Shown one piece after another: positions 15,637 through 23,344 of a stretch of 23,344 bases of DNA. Position numbers and translations under genes: made by a program. The stretch spans positions 1-23,344 of the forward strand of contig DBEH01000044.1 of assembly GCA_002294005.1 (NCBI GenBank). The letters are read 5' to 3'. Below the pieces are notes generated by a model. The model did no database searches. It was given only the letters and a program-made list of their open reading frames with translations, and had not been told where the DNA came from. How positions within the stretch are numbered: the stretch's first letter is position 1; each line of letters starts with the position of its first letter. Source of the stretch: Firmicutes bacterium UBA911 (GTDB lineage: Bacteria; Bacillota; Desulfotomaculia; Desulfotomaculales; Desulforudaceae).

Positions 15637-17346
15637 TCAGTTATTGGCGGACCGGCCAAAGGACGCGGCGGCGAGCTTGCGCATTTCGAAGGCGTGCTTC
15701 CGGGCGGGGTCAGTGATTTCCCGGCCGCCCGCCAGCATCCGGGCCATTTCCTCCAGGCGGCCCTCCTCGTCCAAATTGCGCACCACCGTACGGGTCTTTC
15801 CCCCGAAGGTCTCCTTTGCGATCTGCAGGTGCCGGTCGGCATGACCGGCGATCTGCGGCGCGTGCGTCACGCAGACAACCTGATGTTTTCGGCCGACCGC
15901 CCAGAGCTTTTCGGCTACCGCCTGGATCGCGCGCCCGCCGACTCCGGCGTCCACCTCGTCGAAAATCAGGGTGGGTGTTTCGTCCACCTCGGCCAGAAGC
16001 TTCTTCAAAGCCAGCATCGTGCGGGAAAGCTCGCCGCCGGAAGCGATTCGGGCCAGCGGCCGGAGGGGCTCTCCGGGATTCGGGGAGAACAAAAACACGG
16101 CCTGCTCACGCCCGCGGCCATTCGGCCCCTCAAGCGGTTGGAACTCGACCCGGAACTCGAGCTCTCCAAGCTCCAGTTCCCGGAGTTCAAGGGTAACACC
16201 GGTCTCCAAGGCCGCCGCCGTCCGGCGGCGGCCCGCGGAAACCTCGTCCGCCACGGCCTCCCATTCCCCACCCAGGGCGGTGATTCGTTCGGCCAAGCCC
16301 GCAATCTCTCCCTCGCTTCCAAGCAGGTGCTCCCGTTCCACGGCCGCCTGTTCCCGGTAGCGGAGCACCTCGTCCAACGTCGTCCCGTACTTGCGTTTGA
16401 GCCCCTCAATCAGCGCCAACCGTGCTTCAACCAAGTCGAGCCGTTCCGGATCAAACCGCGCCCGCTCCCGGAGCGCCAGCAGGTCCCGCGCCGTTTCCTG
16501 CACCTGGGTCAAGACCGATTCCAGAACGGGTACGGTCTCCCGCGCCTCTTGACACACCCGGCCCAAAGCGCGCAAGTTCTCCAGCGCCCGCCCGATTTGG
16601 ACCACCGCGGCCGGCCCGAAATCCTCCGCCCCGTACAGCACCTGGTAACTCTCGTCCGCCAGCCGGGCGATCTGTTCCGCATTGACCAAAAAATTCCGCT
16701 CTTCCCGGAGACTCTCCTCTTCACCGAATTCAAGGCCCGCGCGGTCTATCTCCTGGATCTGCAAACCCAGCACGTCCAGGCGCCGGGCCCGCTCCATCGC
16801 GTCCTGGCGGTATTGCTCCAACAATCGCCGGGTTGAAGTCCAGTCCCGGAAGAGGATTTCCAAGCGCCCCAACGCCGACCGGAGTTCCTGGCCCCCGATC
16901 CGGTCCAGCAATTCGCCGTGACGGCTCTCCCGGAGCAGAGACTGCTGTTCGCCCTGTCCATGGAAGTCCACCAGGTGTCGGCCGGTTTCCCGGTAGATCG
17001 CCAGCGGCACGGTACGGCCGCCGACCCGGTAGAGGTTCCGGCCGTTGCCAAACAACTCCCGGCTCAAAATCAGCAGTCCGTCCTCCGTCTCGATGCCCGC
17101 GTTCTTAACTTCAGGGGGGACGGGAGCCGCGCCTTGAAGGCCGCAGACCAGCTCCAGGTAGGCCCGGCCGGCCCCGGCCCGCACGTAGTCCGGCGACGCC
17201 CGCCGTCCCAGGACCACCTCCAGGGCGTCAATGACCAGCGACTTTCCGGTCCCGGTCTCTCCGGTAAGCACGTTAAGTCCCGACCCGAATTCGACTTCCA
17301 GATCGTCAATCAGGGCAAAGTTTTTTACGACCAGCCTTTCAATCAC
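15637..17346 (-). CDS. recN: DNA repair protein RecN
   Basis: This 569-residue SMC-like ATPase acts early in double-strand break repair. Walker A is GETGTGKS at residues 29-36. The middle part is charged and helical, as expected for a short coiled coil. The C-terminal ABC signature IASGGELSRTMLALK and Walker B TLIFDEVDAGVGG follow, then VTHAPQIAGHADRHLQIAKE. GTG at 17346 follows GGGGGTGA. The gene starts four bases after argR stops, the common argR-recN arrangement of Firmicutes. Length is normal. Confidence 0.97.
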   Translation of the reverse strand: MIERLVVKNFALIDDLEVEFGSGLNVLTGETGTGKSLVIDALEVVLGRRASPDYVRAGAGRAYLELVCGLQGAAPVPPEVKNAGIETEDGLLILSRELFGNGRNLYRVGGRTVPLAIYRETGRHLVDFHGQGEQQSLLRESRHGELLDRIGGQELRSALGRLEILFRDWTSTRRLLEQYRQDAMERARRLDVLGLQIQEIDRAGLEFGEEESLREERNFLVNAEQIARLADESYQVLYGAEDFGPAAVVQIGRALENLRALGRVCQEARETVPVLESVLTQVQETARDLLALRERARFDPERLDLVEARLALIEGLKRKYGTTLDEVLRYREQAAVEREHLLGSEGEIAGLAERITALGGEWEAVADEVSAGRRRTAAALETGVTLELRELELGELEFRVEFQPLEGPNGRGREQAVFLFSPNPGEPLRPLARIASGGELSRTMLALKKLLAEVDETPTLIFDEVDAGVGGRAIQAVAEKLWAVGRKHQVVCVTHAPQIAGHADRHLQIAKETFGGKTRTVVRNLDEEGRLEEMARMLAGGREITDPARKHAFEMRKLAAASFGRSANN

Positions 17347-17350
17347 GCCC

Positions 17351-17803
17351 TCACCCCCCCAGCAAGCCGGCCAAGCGCTCCCGGACGCGGCCGACCTCCT
17401 GCCGCGACTCTACAGCGATGAATATCGTGTCGTCACCAGCCACGGTGCCGAGGATCTCCGGCCACCGCGCGTAGTCGAGCGCGGAGGCCACCCCTTGGGC
17501 CGCCCCGGGGAGGGTCTTCACGACCACCAGGCTCTCGTTGGCGTTCACTTCCCACACGTAGTCCCGGAACAGCCGCACCATCCTCTCCTCGGCGGCGGGA
17601 CTGAGCTGCTCGCCGGGAGGGAGATACCGCACCGTCTGGCCGTCGGAAGCCTTCAGTAGCCCTATATCCTTAACGTCCCGGGAGACCGTGGCCTGGGTCA
17701 CCTCAAAACCGGCCTTGCGCAGTTCCTCCGCCAAATCCGCCTGGGTGGCCACCGCCTGCCGGTGGATGATTTCGATTATTTTGCGTTGGCGTCTGGCCTT
17801 CAC
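17351..17803 (-). CDS. argR: Arginine repressor ArgR/AhrC
   Basis: This arginine-responsive hexameric regulator has an N-terminal winged helix (RQRKIIEIIHRQAVATQADLAEELRKAGFEVTQATVSRDVKDIGL) and a C-terminal oligomerisation and arginine-binding domain with GAAQGVASALD and GTVAGDDTIFIAV. I choose GTG 17803 (VKARRQRK), preceded by GGTGA, giving the usual 150 residues; the frame is open to 17866 upstream. It lies between nadK and recN. Known role in the family: repression of arginine synthesis and activation of catabolism; no arginine genes are in this window. Confidence 0.95.
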   Translation of the reverse strand: MKARRQRKIIEIIHRQAVATQADLAEELRKAGFEVTQATVSRDVKDIGLLKASDGQTVRYLPPGEQLSPAAEERMVRLFRDYVWEVNANESLVVVKTLPGAAQGVASALDYARWPEILGTVAGDDTIFIAVESRQEVGRVRERLAGLLGG

Positions 17804-17885
17804 CCGCGTCACCAACCTTTTGAATGATGACCGAAACTTGGTTAACGGCGCCGCACCGCACCCCACCCTGCCGTGTCAAGGCGCG

Positions 17886-18737
17886 TCACCGGGAGTTGTT
17901 CCCCTGAAACTTGAGGCGCAACACCTGAAAACGGTCTTTGGATCCGAACCTTACCAGACGGCAGTCGTGCTCCGCCCGCCGCACCTGCAAGACGTCCTCT
18001 TCACTGATCGTCCAGCTCTCCTGCCCATCCACGACCACCACCGGCTTGACGGCCGGGCGGGTCAGGAACAACCGGATCCCGCTGCGCGGGGCTACCACCA
18101 GCGGGCGGATCCAGAGGCTGTGCGGGCACAGCGGTGTGACCAGAACGGCCTCGAGGTCCGGCGCCAGAATCGGTCCGCCGGCCGACAGCGAATAGGCGGT
18201 GGAACCGGTGGGCGTGGAGACGATGAGCCCGTCGCCCGCGTACCGGGCCACCGGTTCATCGTCTATCTCGAACTCCAGTTCGATCGCCCGCAGGGTCGCG
18301 CCCCTGGAAAGCACAACATCGTTCAGACACAACTCGCGGTGCCGGACCTCGCCGTCGCGCATCAACCGCGCCTCGAGCATCAGCCGTCGCTCAGTGGTAA
18401 ACCGCCCGTCGGCCAGATTCTCAAGCGCCGCGGCCACCCCGGCCGGCTCCACTTCGCTCAGGAACCCGAGCCGGCCCAGGCGCACCCCCATTATCGGCAC
18501 CCCCTGGTCGGCGAACATCCGGCTCCCGGCCAGCACGGTGCCGTCGCCGCCCAGGGTGATCACCAGGTCGACTCCCAGGCGCCGGGCCTCGGCTAACCCC
18601 CTCCATTCACCCGGTTCGTTCTCCACGTGTACCGCGATCAGATCCCGTCCGGCACACCAGGCCGCGATCTGATCGAGCACGGGCTGCATCCGGGGCCCGG
18701 GAATCAGCCGGTTGATTACGAGGGCGATGCTCTTCAA
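17886..18737 (-). CDS. nadK: NAD kinase
   Basis: This enzyme phosphorylates NAD to NADP using ATP or polyphosphate. GGDGT at residues 63-67 is the kinase signature, followed by NDVVLSRG and GDGLIVSTPTGSTAYSLSAGGP, the NAD-binding and catalytic region. I choose TTG 18737 (LKSIALVINR), seven bases after GGAAGGAG, giving 283 residues. A TTG at 18758 overlapping the tlyA stop as TTGA would add seven residues but lacks an obvious ribosome-binding site. It sits in the tlyA-nadK-argR-recN order typical of Firmicutes. Confidence 0.96.
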   Translation of the reverse strand: MKSIALVINRLIPGPRMQPVLDQIAAWCAGRDLIAVHVENEPGEWRGLAEARRLGVDLVITLGGDGTVLAGSRMFADQGVPIMGVRLGRLGFLSEVEPAGVAAALENLADGRFTTERRLMLEARLMRDGEVRHRELCLNDVVLSRGATLRAIELEFEIDDEPVARYAGDGLIVSTPTGSTAYSLSAGGPILAPDLEAVLVTPLCPHSLWIRPLVVAPRSGIRLFLTRPAVKPVVVVDGQESWTISEEDVLQVRRAEHDCRLVRFGSKDRFQVLRLKFQGNNSR

Positions 18738-18754
18738 AGACGTTCTCCTTCCGC

Positions 18755-19579
18755 TCAAAAGGTGCCGGCGGGTACGGCCAGGGCAGCGTGCGCCCCATCC
18801 ACCACCCGGCGCACACCGGCCGGCAGGCCGGGCGCCGTCGGCGATCCTCTCTCAAAGTATACCAAAAATTCGATGTTGCCCTGCGGACCGCGCACCGGGG
18901 AGTAATCCAGCGCCCGGACCCCCCAGCCCAGGGTTTCGGCCTCCTGGATGACCCCCAGCAGCACCTCGGCGTGCACACCGGGGTCCCGCACCACGCCCTT
19001 TTTGCCGACCAGGTTCCGCCCGGCTTCGAACTGCGGCTTGACCAAGGCAATCCCCCGGGCTTCCGGCGCGGTCAGCCCGTCGACCCTGGGCAAAACCAGT
19101 TTCAAAGAAATAAAGGAGACGTCGATGGTGAAGAAGGAAGGCGGCACTCTAAGGGCCGAAGGTGCAAGATGACGGATGTTGGTCCGTTCCAGGACCACCA
19201 CCCGCGGGTCCCGGCGCAGGCTCCAGTCCAACTGGCCGTACCCGACGTCGACCGCGTAGACCAAGGCCGCCCCGTGTTTCAGGGCACAGTCGGTGAATCC
19301 CCCGGTGGACGCGCCCACGTCCAGAACAACTTCTCCGGCCAGGTCGATCCCGAAGGCCCGCAGCGCCTTCTCCAGCTTAAGGCCGCCACGGCTTACGAAT
19401 GCCGGGTCCGGACCGCGGACTTCAATATCCGCCTGAGGGTCCAATTGCGTTCCCGGCTTGTCCACCCGGGCCCCGTTTACAAAAACAACCCCGGCCATGA
19501 TTGCCGACCGGGCGCGTTCGCGGCTGGGAAAAAAGCCCCTGGAATACAGGACGATATCCAGTCTTTCCTTGCGGCTCAC
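18755..19579 (-). CDS. tlyA: TlyA-family rRNA 2'-O-methyltransferase (S4 plus FtsJ-like)
   Basis: This is a 274-residue protein. Residues 1-60 form an S4 RNA-binding domain (RLDIVLYSRGFFPSRERARSAIMAGVVFVNG). The rest is a Rossmann methyltransferase with the SAM-binding motif VVLDVGASTGGFTDCALKHGA, plus VYAVDVGYGQLDW, TIDVSFISLKLVLP and ALVKPQFEAGR. Family members methylate ribosomal RNA (2'-O-methylcytidine) and are often annotated as hemolysin A. GTG at 19579 follows AGGTAAGGC and lies three bases after the dxs stop. Confidence 0.95.
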   Translation of the reverse strand: MSRKERLDIVLYSRGFFPSRERARSAIMAGVVFVNGARVDKPGTQLDPQADIEVRGPDPAFVSRGGLKLEKALRAFGIDLAGEVVLDVGASTGGFTDCALKHGAALVYAVDVGYGQLDWSLRRDPRVVVLERTNIRHLAPSALRVPPSFFTIDVSFISLKLVLPRVDGLTAPEARGIALVKPQFEAGRNLVGKKGVVRDPGVHAEVLLGVIQEAETLGWGVRALDYSPVRGPQGNIEFLVYFERGSPTAPGLPAGVRRVVDGAHAALAVPAGTF

Positions 19580-19582
19580 GCC

Positions 19583-21487
19583 TTACCTCAGCACCCTCGG
19601 CGCCAGTTTCAGCCTGGCCCGTTTTCTTTTCTCACCCTCCGCCGTGCTGACCACGCGGTCCACGGTCAACCCGTACTTGGCCCGCAAAAGGTGGGGGGCG
19701 CCGTGCTCGACGAACACATCGGGAAGGCCGATCAACTGCACCCGGACGTCGCTTAAGCCCTTGCCGGCCAGGAGTTCCTGAACGGCGCTGCCGAATCCGC
19801 CGGCGATTACGTTTTCCTCCAGGGTGATCAGGCGTCCGGTCCGGCGGGCGTAATGGCAGATGCACTTTTCGTCCAACGGCTTCACGAACCGGGCGTTTAC
19901 CACCGCCGCCTCTATTCCCCGTCCAGCCAGAATTTCGGCGGCTTTGACCGCCATCGGCACCATGTTGCCGATGGCGATCAACGCAATATCGTCACCTTCG
20001 CGCAGCACTTGGGCCCGCCCAATGGGCAACGGCGCAAGGTCCTGGTCCAACGCGCAGCCCGTGCCCGTGCCCCGTGGGTAGCGCACGGCGATGGGGCCGT
20101 CGTGCTCCACGGCCGTTTTGAGCATGTGTTGAAATTCGTTTTCGTCCTTCGGGGCCATCAGCACGAGGTTGGGAATCGGGCGCAGGAAGGACAAGTCGAA
20201 CACGCCCTGGTGGGTGACGCCGTCCTCGCCGACGATTCCGCCCCGGTCCAGGGCGAACACCACGGGAAGCTTTTGCAGGCACACGTCATGCAGCACCTGG
20301 TCGTAGGCTCGCTGCAGGAAGGTGGAGTAGACAGCCACGACCGGACGGTAGCCTTCAACCGCCAGCCCGGCGGCCAGGGTGACTGCGTGCTGCTCCGCGA
20401 TCCCCACATCGAAGAAACGCTGCGGGAACCGCCGCGCAAACGGCCCCAGGCCCGTACCCGACGTCATCGCCGCGGTGATCGCCAGGAGGCGGTCGTCTTC
20501 TTCGGCCAACCGCACCACGGTCCGGCCGAACACTTCGGTGAAGGAAATTCTGGCGGCAACCGGCGTTTCCCCCGTGACCGGGTCAAACGGGCCGACCCCG
20601 TGAAACTTGTCGGGGTTCATCTCGGCCGGGGCGTATCCCTTGCCCTTTTTAGTCAGGACGTGCACCACCACCGGACCTTCAACGGCCTGGGCCTGCCGGA
20701 ACACACTGAGCATCGCGGGGATGTTGTGCCCGTCGATCGGGCCCAGATAGGTGAAGCCCAGCTCCTCAAACAGCATCCCGGCGACCAGCAGGTATTTCAA
20801 GCTGTCCTTCACCCGTTCGATCCAGCCGAGCACCCGCGGACCGATGGCGGGGATCCGCCGCAGCAGTGACTCCACTTCGTCCTTGCTCCGGGAGTACATG
20901 GGGTCGGTACGCAGACGGGAGAGGTAGCGGGCCATGGCCCCCACGTTTTTGGCGATGGACATCTCGTTGTCGTTTAAAACGATGATCAACCGCCGGCCCA
21001 GGTGACCGGCCTGGTTGAGCGCTTCGAAGGCCATCCCGCCCGAAAGCGCGCCGTCTCCGATCACGGCCACCACGTTCCGGTCCTCCCCGTTCAAATCCCG
21101 GGCGAGCGCCATGCCCAGCACGGCGGAAATCGAGGTGCTGCTGTGGCCGGTGCCGAAGCAGTCGAACTCACTCTCGTTCCGGTTCGGAAACCCGCTCAAG
21201 CCTTCGAATTGGCGCAGGGTGTGAAACTTATGCTTGCGTCCGGTGAGGATTTTGTGCACGTAGCTCTGGTGGCCGACATCCCAGACGATCCGGTCCTGGG
21301 GCGCCCGGAAGACGTAGTGCAGAGCCAGCGTCAGTTCAACGACCCCCAGGTTGGGAGCCAGATGGCCCCCGGTGCGGGCCACGGTGGAAACAATCAGCTC
21401 GCGGAGCTCGGCCGCCAGTTCGTCAAGCTGATCCGGGTTCAGCGCCCGGAAATCGGTCAGGTGGCTTATTCCGTCCAGCAATCCCAA
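19583..21487 (-). CDS. dxs: 1-deoxy-D-xylulose-5-phosphate synthase
   Basis: This 634-residue thiamine-diphosphate enzyme joins pyruvate and glyceraldehyde 3-phosphate as the first step of the MEP isoprenoid pathway. GGHLAPNLGVVELT at about 40-53, GDGALSGGMAFEALN from 144 with LNDNEMSI (the ThDP-binding loop), and DVGIAEQHAVTLAAGLA in the pyrimidine domain are diagnostic. The C-terminal transketolase domain ends near VDRVVSTAEGEKRKRARLKL. The start is TTG 21487; AAAGGA lies 11 bases upstream, a rather long spacing, and a TTG two codons later is also possible. The 195-bp spacer before it carries a long inverted repeat. It follows ispA, so prenyl-chain supply is grouped. Confidence 0.97.
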   Translation of the reverse strand: MGLLDGISHLTDFRALNPDQLDELAAELRELIVSTVARTGGHLAPNLGVVELTLALHYVFRAPQDRIVWDVGHQSYVHKILTGRKHKFHTLRQFEGLSGFPNRNESEFDCFGTGHSSTSISAVLGMALARDLNGEDRNVVAVIGDGALSGGMAFEALNQAGHLGRRLIIVLNDNEMSIAKNVGAMARYLSRLRTDPMYSRSKDEVESLLRRIPAIGPRVLGWIERVKDSLKYLLVAGMLFEELGFTYLGPIDGHNIPAMLSVFRQAQAVEGPVVVHVLTKKGKGYAPAEMNPDKFHGVGPFDPVTGETPVAARISFTEVFGRTVVRLAEEDDRLLAITAAMTSGTGLGPFARRFPQRFFDVGIAEQHAVTLAAGLAVEGYRPVVAVYSTFLQRAYDQVLHDVCLQKLPVVFALDRGGIVGEDGVTHQGVFDLSFLRPIPNLVLMAPKDENEFQHMLKTAVEHDGPIAVRYPRGTGTGCALDQDLAPLPIGRAQVLREGDDIALIAIGNMVPMAVKAAEILAGRGIEAAVVNARFVKPLDEKCICHYARRTGRLITLEENVIAGGFGSAVQELLAGKGLSDVRVQLIGLPDVFVEHGAPHLLRAKYGLTVDRVVSTAEGEKRKRARLKLAPRVLR

Positions 21488-21508
21488 GAAGTGATCATTC
21501 CTTTAGGG

Positions 21509-21576
21509 TCAGAACTCAAAAGTTCAAAACGCTCCAACAACGGGCGGCGGACCACATTTGAAGTTTTGAGGTCAGA
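21509..21576. repeat. 20-bp imperfect inverted repeat in the dxs leader
   Basis: TCAGAACTCAAAAGTTCAAA at 21509-21528 matches the reverse complement of 21557-21576 at 17 of 20 positions, with a 28-bp loop. On the minus strand the base of this hairpin lies about 8 bp from the AAAGGA of dxs. No T-run follows, so it is not a standard terminator. It may be a regulatory leader or a transposon-like remnant. Confidence 0.55.
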
Positions 21577-21682
21577 CCACGGTATGTAATCATAGCACGC
21601 CGCCGGAACCGGGGCAAATCCCCCTGGAATGCCTCCCGGACTCCGTTCAAAAGCCCTTAAACGTAGGCTTCGCCTTTTCCAC

Positions 21683-22576
21683 TCAAAACTCCCGCGACAC
21701 GATGAATACCGCCGCCTGGCGCAGGAAATCCGCCTCGGGCCCAAACTCCCCAAGGGCGGCCAGCGCGGCGGCGCAGTGTTCGGCGCCGCGCCGCCGGGCG
21801 GTCTCCAGCCCGCACACGGAAACGTAGGTGTGTTTTTTGTTCCGCGCGTCGCTGCCCGCCGGCTTTCCGGTCTGTTCAGCCTGCCCGGTGACGTCCAGGA
21901 TGTCATCGGTGATCTGAAACGCCAACCCGAAATGCTCGGCAAACATGGTCAACCGCTCCAGCCGGCCCGGGCGTGCGCCGCCGAAGATCGCTCCGGAGCG
22001 CACCGCCATCCGGAACAGTGCCCCGGTCTTGGCGCGGTGCAGGGTTTCAAGCTCTGCTTCGCCGACGGTCCGGAAGACGGAGGTCACGTCCAGCACCTGG
22101 CCCCCGATCAATCCCGCGGTACCACAGGCTGCGGAGAGTTCCTCCAGAACGGTTAGAATGCGGTCCGGCAAAATAGCCCCGTCCCGGCGGCACCCGGCCA
22201 GGACCTCAAACGCCAGGGCAAAGAGCGCGCTCCCGGCCAGGAGCGCGACCGCCTCGCCGAATACCCGGTGACTGGTTGGTTTTCCCCGTCTCAAGTCGTC
22301 GTTGTCCATTGCGGGCAGGTCATCATGAATCAGTGAGTACGTGTGGATCAGCTCGACCGCACAGGCCGCCGGGAGCACCAGTCTTTCCGGAGCGTGCACG
22401 GCTTGCGCGGCGGCGAGAGTCAGTGCCGGCCGCAGCCGCTTTCCGCCGGCGAATACGCTGTAACGCATCGCCTCGTGAATGACCAGGGGAGCTGCGGACG
22501 CCGGAGGCAGGCACGAATGCAACGCCTCATCGATTAGAGCCGCCTTTTCCGCCAGCATATCGAGAAACCGGCTCAA
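21683..22576 (-). CDS. ispA: Geranyl/farnesyl diphosphate synthase (type II FPP synthase)
   Basis: This 297-residue trans-prenyltransferase adds IPP to allylic diphosphates to make C15 FPP. The first Asp-rich motif DDLPAMD is at 85-91 and carries the two-residue insertion of bacterial FPP synthases. The second, DDILD, is at 224-228. GGKRLRP (44-50) and the Lys-Thr and Gln-Asp regions are present. Tyr80, the fifth residue before the first motif, fits C15 chain-length control. TTG at 22576 overlaps the xseB stop as TTGA and follows GGAGGCGGAG. It precedes dxs, as in many Firmicutes. Confidence 0.95.
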   Translation of the reverse strand: MSRFLDMLAEKAALIDEALHSCLPPASAAPLVIHEAMRYSVFAGGKRLRPALTLAAAQAVHAPERLVLPAACAVELIHTYSLIHDDLPAMDNDDLRRGKPTSHRVFGEAVALLAGSALFALAFEVLAGCRRDGAILPDRILTVLEELSAACGTAGLIGGQVLDVTSVFRTVGEAELETLHRAKTGALFRMAVRSGAIFGGARPGRLERLTMFAEHFGLAFQITDDILDVTGQAEQTGKPAGSDARNKKHTYVSVCGLETARRRGAEHCAAALAALGEFGPEADFLRQAAVFIVSREF

Positions 22577-22800
22577 AAATCTCCGCCTCCATTCGCTGGC
22601 CGGCTTCGGCCGCGACCGTCCCGCGCCAACACCTCCAGCTGCTGTTCGGCCGAATCAAGCATCCCGTGACAGGCGTGAGCCAGCTCCACCCCCTCGGCAA
22701 AAAGGCCCAGTGCCTCCTCGAGCGGCATTTCTCCCCGCTCCAGAAGCTGCACGATCTCCTCCAGGCGCCGCAGCGCCTCCTCAAAAGCTTTGCCGCTCAC
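22573..22800 (-). CDS. xseB: Exodeoxyribonuclease VII small subunit
   Basis: This 75-residue helical protein is the small subunit of the single-strand-specific exonuclease VII. FEEALRRLEEIVQLLERGEMPLEEALGLFAEGVELAHAC is the XseB signature. GTG at 22800 overlaps the upstream stop as GTGA and has AGGAG nine bases upstream. The large subunit xseA is not in the window and is probably upstream of fchA. Length is typical. Confidence 0.93.
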   Translation of the reverse strand: MSGKAFEEALRRLEEIVQLLERGEMPLEEALGLFAEGVELAHACHGMLDSAEQQLEVLARDGRGRSRPANGGGDF

Positions 22801-23344
22801 TGCCCGGCGCTCCTCCCCGGCACAAGTCCGAGCCGGCGGACCACGGTCCGCTCGACGGACTTCTCCATCTCGGCCGCTTGGTCGCCGAGGCGCTTCGTTT
22901 CCTGCCGCAACCGCTCGACCACCGTGCGCTCCTCCAGTTGGCGGGTGTTGATCAGAACGTTCACCACCGCGCTTCTTACGGAGGCCGCCGCCAGGTAGGC
23001 CGCCACCGCGGCGTCGCTCAGCGCCTGCTCGCTGCCGGCGGCCGCCAGGCGTTCAGCCAGCCTAAGGGTCTCCAATCCCGCCCGCGCCACCTCCAGCGGG
23101 ACTTCCGCCGCCCGGCCGAGGGCGGACTGAACGGCTCTCCGGCGTTCTTCCCGCTCCTGGTCGGTACTCCGCGCCATTTTATAGGTTTCGAGCAGCCGCG
23201 CAAAAGCGGCGGCGTCCTCGCCCGCCAGGGCCAGGAGTTCCCGGCCGAGCGCGCGCGCTTCCTGGCCGAGCGCGCGCGCTTCCTTTAGGACGGCCCGCAT
23301 CTCGGGCTCCACATCCCGGTAATGCGCCCGCGCACAAGTCAGTT
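22797..23344 (-). CDS. fchA: Methenyltetrahydrofolate cyclohydrolase-type protein (FTCD C-terminal family), 5' end outside window
   Basis: The frame is open to the window edge, so the true start and roughly 30 N-terminal residues (including the expected PTPGGGS-like motif) are missing. The visible 182 residues read RAHYRDVEPEMRAVLKEAR, then EDAAAFARLLETYKM, AAEVPLEVARAGLETLRLAERLA and ALSDAAVAAYLAAASVRSAVVNVLINTRQL. This is the cyclodeaminase/cyclohydrolase helical fold. In Clostridia this family supplies the methenyl-THF cyclohydrolase step of one-carbon metabolism or the Wood-Ljungdahl route. It overlaps xseB by 4 bp. A folD or xseA neighbour upstream would be expected but cannot be seen. 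Confidence 0.88.
   Translation of the reverse strand, partial: LTCARAHYRDVEPEMRAVLKEARALGQEARALGRELLALAGEDAAAFARLLETYKMARSTDQEREERRRAVQSALGRAAEVPLEVARAGLETLRLAERLAAAGSEQALSDAAVAAYLAAASVRSAVVNVLINTRQLEERTVVERLRQETKRLGDQAAEMEKSVERTVVRRLGLVPGRSAGQ
23238..23279. repeat. 21-bp in-frame tandem repeat inside fchA
   Basis: Two 21-bp units at 23238-23258 and 23259-23279 differ at one base and encode a repeated EARALG(R/Q) heptad. A further start of the same unit (TTCCT) follows. The repeat keeps the reading frame and falls in a helical part, so it probably does not harm the protein. Confidence 0.7.

Noticed and set aside
21466..21942. 158-residue minus-strand frame across the ispA-dxs junction
   Set aside because: It overlaps certain genes in another frame and has Arg/Pro/Ser-rich shadow composition.
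1..23344. CRISPR arrays, tRNA or rRNA genes, insertion sequences with a transposase
   Set aside because: None was seen: no regularly spaced repeats, no cloverleaf or rRNA-like sequence, and no transposase-like protein on either strand. A tRNA or covariance-model scan was not possible here.

Overview
The window is a GC-rich bacterial chromosome segment, and every gene I can support lies on the minus strand. Gene order and content suggest an anaerobic, probably thermophilic Firmicute of the Desulfotomaculum / Pelotomaculum / Desulforudis type: an argR-recN block next to nadK-tlyA-dxs-ispA-xseB, gatCAB, a LeuC/LeuD/IDH-type set with a homocitrate-synthase-like enzyme, and an exported [NiFe] hydrogenase. 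This placement is inferred from gene content; no database search was possible.

In transcription order (high to low coordinates), the first block (23344-15637) is a housekeeping operon: fchA (cut by the window edge), xseB, ispA, dxs, tlyA, nadK, argR, recN. Several genes overlap by 4 bp (GTGA or TTGA) or are separated by only 3-4 bp. A terminator-like hairpin follows recN. A sigma-A type promoter (TTGCCA-18-TATAAT) then drives gatC-gatA-gatB (15468-12155), the tRNA-dependent amidotransferase. This ends in a palindromic terminator beside a small degenerate direct repeat.

The next block (11959-7695) encodes a homocitrate/Re-citrate-synthase-like enzyme, a LeuC-type large subunit, a LeuD-type small subunit and an isocitrate-dehydrogenase-type enzyme. 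Together they could make 2-oxoglutarate from oxaloacetate and acetyl-CoA through an (R)-citrate synthase route. It closes with a strong intrinsic terminator. A two-gene sugar block follows (7499-3887): a GT4 glycosyltransferase and a nucleotidyltransferase / phosphohexomutase-like fusion that carries a single-base frameshift near its 3' end.

The last block (3269-1) is a Tat-exported hydrogenase operon: small subunit, large subunit and a four-cluster ferredoxin-like subunit with a C-terminal membrane segment that runs off the window. The main observation is here. The large-subunit frame is interrupted by one TGA, exactly at the second cysteine of the N-terminal metal-binding motif (RICGV-TGA-PISHG), with the rest of the protein intact and in frame. 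A hairpin in the right place for a bacterial SECIS follows the TGA. If it is read as selenocysteine, the selenium would sit at the bridging L1 position and not at the C-terminal L2 position known from classical [NiFeSe] hydrogenases, where this protein has ordinary cysteines.
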